Shown here: positions 12,621-16,458 of the stretch, one piece after another
Layout of the letters: each line of letters starts with the position of its first letter
Numbering within the stretch: position 1 is the stretch's first letter
NCBI GenBank assembly: GCA_002423245.1
Contig: DIVD01000036.1
Location: 1-16,458, forward strand
Source of the DNA: Rhodobacteraceae bacterium UBA6141
GTDB lineage: Bacteria > Pseudomonadota > Alphaproteobacteria > Rhodobacterales > Rhodobacteraceae
Direction of reading: 5' to 3'
DNA: 16,458 nucleotides
Made by a program: the position numbers and the translations under genes
The notes under the pieces: model-generated
Told to the model about the DNA's origin: nothing
Seen by the model: only the letters and a program-made list of their open reading frames with translations
Databases searched by the model: none

Positions 12621-13118
12621 TCATGTCTGCCCCTCCTTCGGGCCCCGCCCCTCCGTCGAGGGGGCCTCCGGCGCGGGGCCGAAGCGGGCGAGGATGCGCT
12701 CGCGGATCTGGTCGCGGGTCTGGCGGTAGGCGGCCAGCTTGCCCTCGCGCCCCTCGGCAAGGCCGGTCGGGTCGAGGATCGGCCAGTATTCGACATCGAG
12801 ATGGAAGAAGCGCGTCAGGTCCAGCGCGCGCCGCTGGCTGGCCGGCGAGAGCGCCACCACCAGATCGAAGCCCGAAAGATCGTCGCCCCAGTCCTGCATC
12901 TCGTCGAAGCTGCGGGCGCGGTGGCGTTCCAGTTCCACCCCGATCTCGGCGCAGACGGCGACGGCGAAGCCATCCACCTCCAGATCGTTCTTCACCCCGA
13001 CCGACTGCACATAGACCTCGTTGCCGAACAGCTTCTTCATCAGCCCCTCGGCCATCGGCGAGCGCACGGCATTGTGGTCGCAGCAGAACAGCACCGAGCT
13101 GGGCAGCGGCCTTGCCAC
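12621..13118 (-). CDS. Low-molecular-weight phosphatase / arsenate reductase-like family protein
   Basis: 165 aa from GTG 13116-13118, one base after the UPF0262 stop. The P-loop is Cys13-x5-Arg19 ('FCCDHNAVRSPMAEGLM', nucleophile Cys13), and the general acid aspartate is D116 in 'YWPILDPTG'. These are the defining features of low-molecular-weight protein tyrosine phosphatases and the related thioredoxin-type arsenate reductases. Only Cys12 lies next to the nucleophile, and I see no clear C-terminal Cys pair as needed for ArsC, so a phosphatase is more likely. The C-terminal ~20 residues are Pro/Glu/Gly-rich. It sits between UPF0262 and infA, as in related genomes; substrate unknown. Confidence 0.87.
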   Translation of the reverse strand: MARPLPSSVLFCCDHNAVRSPMAEGLMKKLFGNEVYVQSVGVKNDLEVDGFAVAVCAEIGVELERHRARSFDEMQDWGDDLSGFDLVVALSPASQRRALDLTRFFHLDVEYWPILDPTGLAEGREGKLAAYRQTRDQIRERILARFGPAPEAPSTEGRGPKEGQT

Positions 13119-13119
13119 G

Positions 13120-13599
13120 TCAGCTCCGGGGATTGAGGACGCAGATCAGGGTGAAGAGGCGGCGGGCGGTGTCGATGTCAAGCTCTGCCTTGCCCTCCAG
13201 CCGCTCTTGCAAGATGCGCGCGCCCTCGTTGTGGATGCCGCGGCGGGCCATGTCGATCGCCTCGATCTGGCTGGGGGGCAGGCGCTTGACCGCCTCGAAA
13301 TAGCTGGCGCAGATCTGGAAGTAGTCCTTCACCGCCTGCCGGAAGGGCCCCATCGACAGGTGGAACTCGGCGGCCTTCTGCCCGGCTTCGGTGCGGGTGT
13401 CGAAGACCAGCCGCCCCTCGCGCATGGCCAGCGCCAGCACATAGGGGCCCTCGGGGGCCGGGGTGCCGGCGCGGCCGGGAAGCGAGAAGCTGTTGTCCTC
13501 CAGCAGATCGAAGATCGCCACCCGCCGCTCCTGCTCGATTTCCGGGGTCGGGGCGGGCAGGCCGGAATCGTCGATCTCGATGCGGCAGATGCGGGTCAT
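13120..13599 (-). CDS. UPF0262 family protein, function unknown
   Basis: 159 aa from ATG 13597-13599, sharing ATGA with the hisD stop. Conserved family segments: 'IEQERRVAIFDLLEDNSF', 'GPYVLALAMREGRLVFD', 'FHLSMGPFRQAVKDYFQICA', 'YFEAVKRLPPSQIEAIDMAR', 'RGIHNEGARILQERL', 'DTARRLFTLICVLNPR'. No signal peptide or membrane segment. UPF0262 proteins are restricted mainly to Alphaproteobacteria and are typically next to hisD, as here. No known activity. Confidence 0.92.
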   Translation of the reverse strand: MTRICRIEIDDSGLPAPTPEIEQERRVAIFDLLEDNSFSLPGRAGTPAPEGPYVLALAMREGRLVFDTRTEAGQKAAEFHLSMGPFRQAVKDYFQICASYFEAVKRLPPSQIEAIDMARRGIHNEGARILQERLEGKAELDIDTARRLFTLICVLNPRS

Positions 13600-14909
13600 T
13601 CCCCGCCCTCCCGGTTCAGCCGGTCGAGCCTTGCGCGGACCGACAGCCCGTGCGCCTGCAGGCTTTCCGAAATGGCGAGCCGTTCGGCGGCGGGGCCGAT
13701 GGCGGCCAGCGCGCCGGGGGTCATCCGGGCCAGGGTGGTGCGCTTGAGAAAGTCCATCACCGACAATCCGCTGGAGAACCGCGCCGAGCCTGCGGTGGGC
13801 AGCACATGGTTCGGCCCGCCCACGTAATCACCGATCGCCTCGGGCGTCCAGCCGCCGAGGAAGATCGCGCCGGCATGGGTGATGCGGGCGGCGAGCGCCT
13901 CGGGATCGGCCACGCAGAGTTCCAGATGTTCGGGGGCGAGGCGGTTGGAAAGCCGCGCCGCCTCGTCCAGATCGCAGGCGATGATGATGGCGCCGTTGTT
14001 CAGCCAGCTTGCGCCGGCGATGGCGCGGCGCTCCAGCGCCTTCAGCCGGCTGTCCACCGCGGCGGCGACGGCGCGGCCGAAGGCGGCATCGGTGGTGATC
14101 AGGACCGACTGCGCGCTTTCGTCATGTTCGGCCTGGGCGAGCAGGTCGAGCGCGATCCAGTCCGGGTCATTGTCCGCGTCGGCGATGATCAGGATTTCCG
14201 AGGGGCCGGCGATCATGTCGATGCCGACGCGCCCGAAGACCCGGCGCTTGGCGGCGGCGACATAGGCGTTGCCGGGGCCGGTGATCTTGTCCACCGGGGC
14301 GATGGTCTCGGTGCCATGGGCCAGCGCGGCAATCGCCTGCGCGCCGCCGATGCGGTAGATGGTATCCACCCCGGCGATGCGCGCGGCCAGCAGCACCAGC
14401 GGGTTGACCGCGCCGCCGGGGGTCGGGCAGCAGATCACCAGCCGCTCGACACCCGCGACGCGGGCGGGCACGGCGTTCATCAGCACCGAGGACGGGTAGG
14501 AGGCGAGCCCGCCCGGAACATAGAGCCCCGCCGCCGAAACCGGCGTCCAGCGCCAGCCAAGCGTGGCGCCGTGCTCGTCCTGCCAACTGGCATCCCCGGG
14601 CATCTGGCGGGCGTGATAGGCGCGGATGCGTTCGGCCGCCAGTTCCAGCGCGGCGCGGTCCTCGGGCGCGACCTTCGCGCATTCCGCCGCGATCTCGGCC
14701 TCGGTGAAGGCGAGCGTGGCCTGCGTCAGGTGCAGCCGGTCGAACCTCGCCGTCAGCTCGATCAGCGCCGCGTCGCCGCGGGCGCGCACATCGGCGATGA
14801 TCCCGGCCACCGCGTCATCCACATCGGGCGCATCCTCGCGCTTCAGGCCCAGAAGGGCGGTGAAGGCGGTCTCGAACCCGTCATCGGCGGTGGTCAGGAA
14901 CTGGGGCAT
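13596..14909 (-). CDS. hisD: Histidinol dehydrogenase
   Basis: 437 aa from ATG 14907-14909, with AGGAG 7 nt upstream. Catalyses the last two steps of histidine synthesis, L-histidinol to L-histidine with two NAD+, as a zinc homodimer. Zinc ligands and catalytic residues are all present and almost align by number with the E. coli enzyme: Q259 and H262 ('LAQAEHDES'), E327-H328 ('LAPEHLEL'), D361 ('GDYVGGPNHVLPT') and H420 ('LQAHGLSVRARL'). NAD-binding pattern 'GLYVPGGLASYPSSVLMNAV' and 'KITGPGNAYVAAAKR' are intact. Standing apart from other his genes is usual in this order. It is 54 bp after DUF2948 and overlaps UPF0262. Confidence 0.98.
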   Translation of the reverse strand: MPQFLTTADDGFETAFTALLGLKREDAPDVDDAVAGIIADVRARGDAALIELTARFDRLHLTQATLAFTEAEIAAECAKVAPEDRAALELAAERIRAYHARQMPGDASWQDEHGATLGWRWTPVSAAGLYVPGGLASYPSSVLMNAVPARVAGVERLVICCPTPGGAVNPLVLLAARIAGVDTIYRIGGAQAIAALAHGTETIAPVDKITGPGNAYVAAAKRRVFGRVGIDMIAGPSEILIIADADNDPDWIALDLLAQAEHDESAQSVLITTDAAFGRAVAAAVDSRLKALERRAIAGASWLNNGAIIIACDLDEAARLSNRLAPEHLELCVADPEALAARITHAGAIFLGGWTPEAIGDYVGGPNHVLPTAGSARFSSGLSVMDFLKRTTLARMTPGALAAIGPAAERLAISESLQAHGLSVRARLDRLNREGGE

Positions 14910-14963
14910 CGGGCACTCCTGCGGCTGTCGCGGCCCACCGCTTACAGCCCTGGGCCGCCCGCC

Positions 14964-15443
14964 TCAAGCGATGTCGTGGCCGGGGGCCTTGCGCGAGGGG
15001 GCAAGGTAGGGCCGCGTCACATCGCGCAGCGTCAGGTCGATGCACTCGACATCGGCGGCGATGGCGCCGTCGCCGGCCAGGACCAGCACCAGCCGCCCGG
15101 TGCCGTCCTCGCCCGGCTGCCAGTCCAGCGACAGGATCGACAGCACGGTGTCGGCATCGCCCCGCGGCACACCCTGCGAGGCGACGCGCAGCACATCGCC
15201 GATGACCAGCAACGAGCGCACCCGTTCATAGGGGCGCCCCTCGCGCTCTGCCGCATCGCGGTCCTCCCAGCGGAAGCGGTTGACCAGCAGCGCCAGCTTG
15301 CGCGCGCGCCGGTCCCAGCGGATTTCGGAGGCGGGCAGCACCGCGTCCTGCAAGAGCGCAGAGATCACCGGCAGATCCTCGGGCGAGAAGGCCAGCAGGG
15401 TCAGCGCGGTTTCGCCGCCGTCCTCGAATCTTGCGTCCGTCAC
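14964..15443 (-). CDS. DUF2948 family protein
   Basis: 159 aa from GTG 15441-15443, chosen because GGGAGG lies 7 nt upstream (15451-15456); the frame is open further up but enters murA. Family-like features: 'ALTLLAFSPEDLPVISALLQ', 'WDRRARKLALLVNRFRWED', 'YERVRSLLVIGDVLRVASQG', 'DTVLSILSLDWQPGEDGTG', 'RLVLVLAGDGAIAADVECID' and 'LTLRDVTRPYLAPS'. Cytosolic, no membrane segment. Its position between murA and hisD is the standard context of this alphaproteobacterial family. Function unknown. It starts 13 nt after the murA stop, so the two are likely co-transcribed. Confidence 0.9.
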   Translation of the reverse strand: MTDARFEDGGETALTLLAFSPEDLPVISALLQDAVLPASEIRWDRRARKLALLVNRFRWEDRDAAEREGRPYERVRSLLVIGDVLRVASQGVPRGDADTVLSILSLDWQPGEDGTGRLVLVLAGDGAIAADVECIDLTLRDVTRPYLAPSRKAPGHDIA

Positions 15444-15456
15444 CCGCGCGCCTCCC

Positions 15457-16458
15457 TCAATTGCCCTGCACCCGCTCGATGGTGGCGCCGCAGGCCCGCA
15501 GCTTCTCCTCGACCCTCTCATAGCCGCGGTCGAGGTGATAGACCCGGCTCACCACCGTCTCGCCCTGCGCGGCCAGCGCGGCAAGGATCAGGCTGACGCT
15601 GGCGCGCAGGTCCGTCGCCATCACCGGCGCGCCCTTCAGCCGCTCCACCCCGGTCACGGTGGCGGTGCCGCCATGCACCTCGATCCGCGCGCCCATCCGC
15701 ATCAGCTCGGGCGCGTGCATGAAGCGGTTCTCGAAGATCCGCTCCTCCAGCACGCTGGTGCCCTCGGCCGTGCACAGCAGCGCCATCATCTGCGCCTGAA
15801 GGTCAGTCGGGAAACCGGGGAAAGGTTCCGTGACCACATCGACCGCGTTCACCCGGCCGTTGCGGCGGCTGACCTTCAGCCCGCCGGCGGTTTCCTCGAC
15901 CGCGATGCCCGCCGCCTCCAGCCGCTCGGCAAAGGCGCCGACCAGATCCAGCCGCCCGCCAAGGCATTCGACCGACCCGCCGGTGATCGCCGGGGCCAGC
16001 ATGTAGGTGCCAAGCTCGATCCGGTCCACTACCACCGGATGCGTCGCACCGCCAAGCCGGTCCACCCCCTGAATGGTGAGCGTGGAACTGCCCTCGCCTT
16101 CGATCTGCGCGCCCATGCGGCGCAGGCAGCGCGCCAGATCGACGATCTCGGGCTCGCGCGCGACGTTGGTCAGCACGGTGGTGCCGCGGGCGAGCGTGGC
16201 CGCCATCAGCGCGTTTTCCGTGGCCCCGACCGAGGCGAAGGGGAAGTCGATCACCGCACCGCGCAGCCCGCCGGAGGGCGCGCTGGCATGGACATAGCCC
16301 TCGCGCAGGTCCAGCTTCGCCCCCATCGCCTCCAGCGCCTTCAGATGCAGGTCCACCGGGCGCGCGCCGATGGCGCAGCCGCCCGGAAGCGAGACCACCG
16401 CCTGCCCGTGCCGCGCCAGCATCGGCCCCAGCACCAGGATCGAGGCGCGCATCTTGCG
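15457..16458 (-). CDS. murA: UDP-N-acetylglucosamine 1-carboxyvinyltransferase, partial (5' end beyond right edge)
   Basis: 333 C-terminal residues are visible, entering the window at '...RKMRASILVLGPMLARHG'; the Met at 16450-16452 is internal, not the start. The active-site Cys is visible residue 28 in 'VSLPGGCAIGARPVDLHL' (E. coli Cys115). Other family boxes: 'FASVGATENALMAATLARG', 'EPEIVDLARCLRRMGAQIEG', 'TEPFPGFPTDLQAQMMALL' (the conserved D of GFPTD), 'EERIFENRFMHAPELMRMGA', 'ATDLRASVSLILAALAAQGE'. It transfers enolpyruvate from PEP to UDP-GlcNAc, the first committed step of peptidoglycan synthesis. About 90 N-terminal residues are missing off the edge. Cys at the active site predicts fosfomycin sensitivity of the enzyme. 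Confidence 0.97.
   Translation of the reverse strand, partial: RKMRASILVLGPMLARHGQAVVSLPGGCAIGARPVDLHLKALEAMGAKLDLREGYVHASAPSGGLRGAVIDFPFASVGATENALMAATLARGTTVLTNVAREPEIVDLARCLRRMGAQIEGEGSSTLTIQGVDRLGGATHPVVVDRIELGTYMLAPAITGGSVECLGGRLDLVGAFAERLEAAGIAVEETAGGLKVSRRNGRVNAVDVVTEPFPGFPTDLQAQMMALLCTAEGTSVLEERIFENRFMHAPELMRMGARIEVHGGTATVTGVERLKGAPVMATDLRASVSLILAALAAQGETVVSRVYHLDRGYERVEEKLRACGATIERVQGN

Noticed and set aside
13650..15596. Long plus-strand open frame (648 codons) opposite hisD and DUF2948
   Set aside because: Antisense to three well-supported genes; Arg/Gly/His-rich repetitive translation typical of GC-rich shadows.
1..16458. CRISPR arrays, restriction-modification, toxin-antitoxin or other defence cargo
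   Set aside because: No regularly spaced repeats and no recognisable defence genes in any frame; the gap between integrase and tRNA holds only IS and helicase debris.

Overview
The window comes from a high-GC alphaproteobacterium, most likely Rhodobacterales (Rhodobacteraceae/Paracoccaceae). The best support is the right half: the order murA, DUF2948, hisD, UPF0262, low-MW phosphatase, infA, maf, short RNase E/G, yacG, tRNA-Phe is, from general knowledge, a typical Rhodobacterales chromosomal block. Nearly every real gene reads on the minus strand, so transcription runs from high to low coordinates. The long plus-strand ORFs are antisense shadows produced by GC-rich codon use.

Left part (1-6730): a tight prophage-like structural operon, running off the left edge. 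In transcription order it holds an HK97-type portal, a small GTA gp10-like protein, a fused prohead protease-major capsid protein with a possible internal start for the capsid part, a 200-aa tail-chaperone-like protein, a lambda gpI-like tail assembly protein, a spike-base-like protein related to the Rhodobacter GTA head spike, an HNH nuclease, a small predicted DNA-binding protein, a head-tail connector, an HK97-gp10-like protein, a DUF3168 tail terminator and a partial head-closure protein. Neighbours mostly overlap by 4 nt (ATGA) or are a few nt apart. No terminase, tail tube or tape measure is visible. Tail-type genes sit between the capsid gene and the connector, which is not the usual siphophage order.

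Middle (6731-10244): a 602-aa tyrosine integrase lies 88 bp upstream of the portal gene. It is followed by an AT-rich strip and then debris: a broken IS1380-family transposase with frame changes and a 17-bp tandem duplication, joined to the last ~170 codons of a UvrD-type helicase. The 3' end of tRNA-Phe faces this debris, so it is one candidate attachment site; the boundary cannot be proven from this window.

Right part (10245-16458): housekeeping genes. These are tRNA-Phe(GAA) with a plausible promoter, yacG, RNase E/G, maf (apparently started from CTG), infA with a leader hairpin, a low-MW phosphatase-like gene, UPF0262, hisD, DUF2948 and the 3' three quarters of murA, cut by the right edge.
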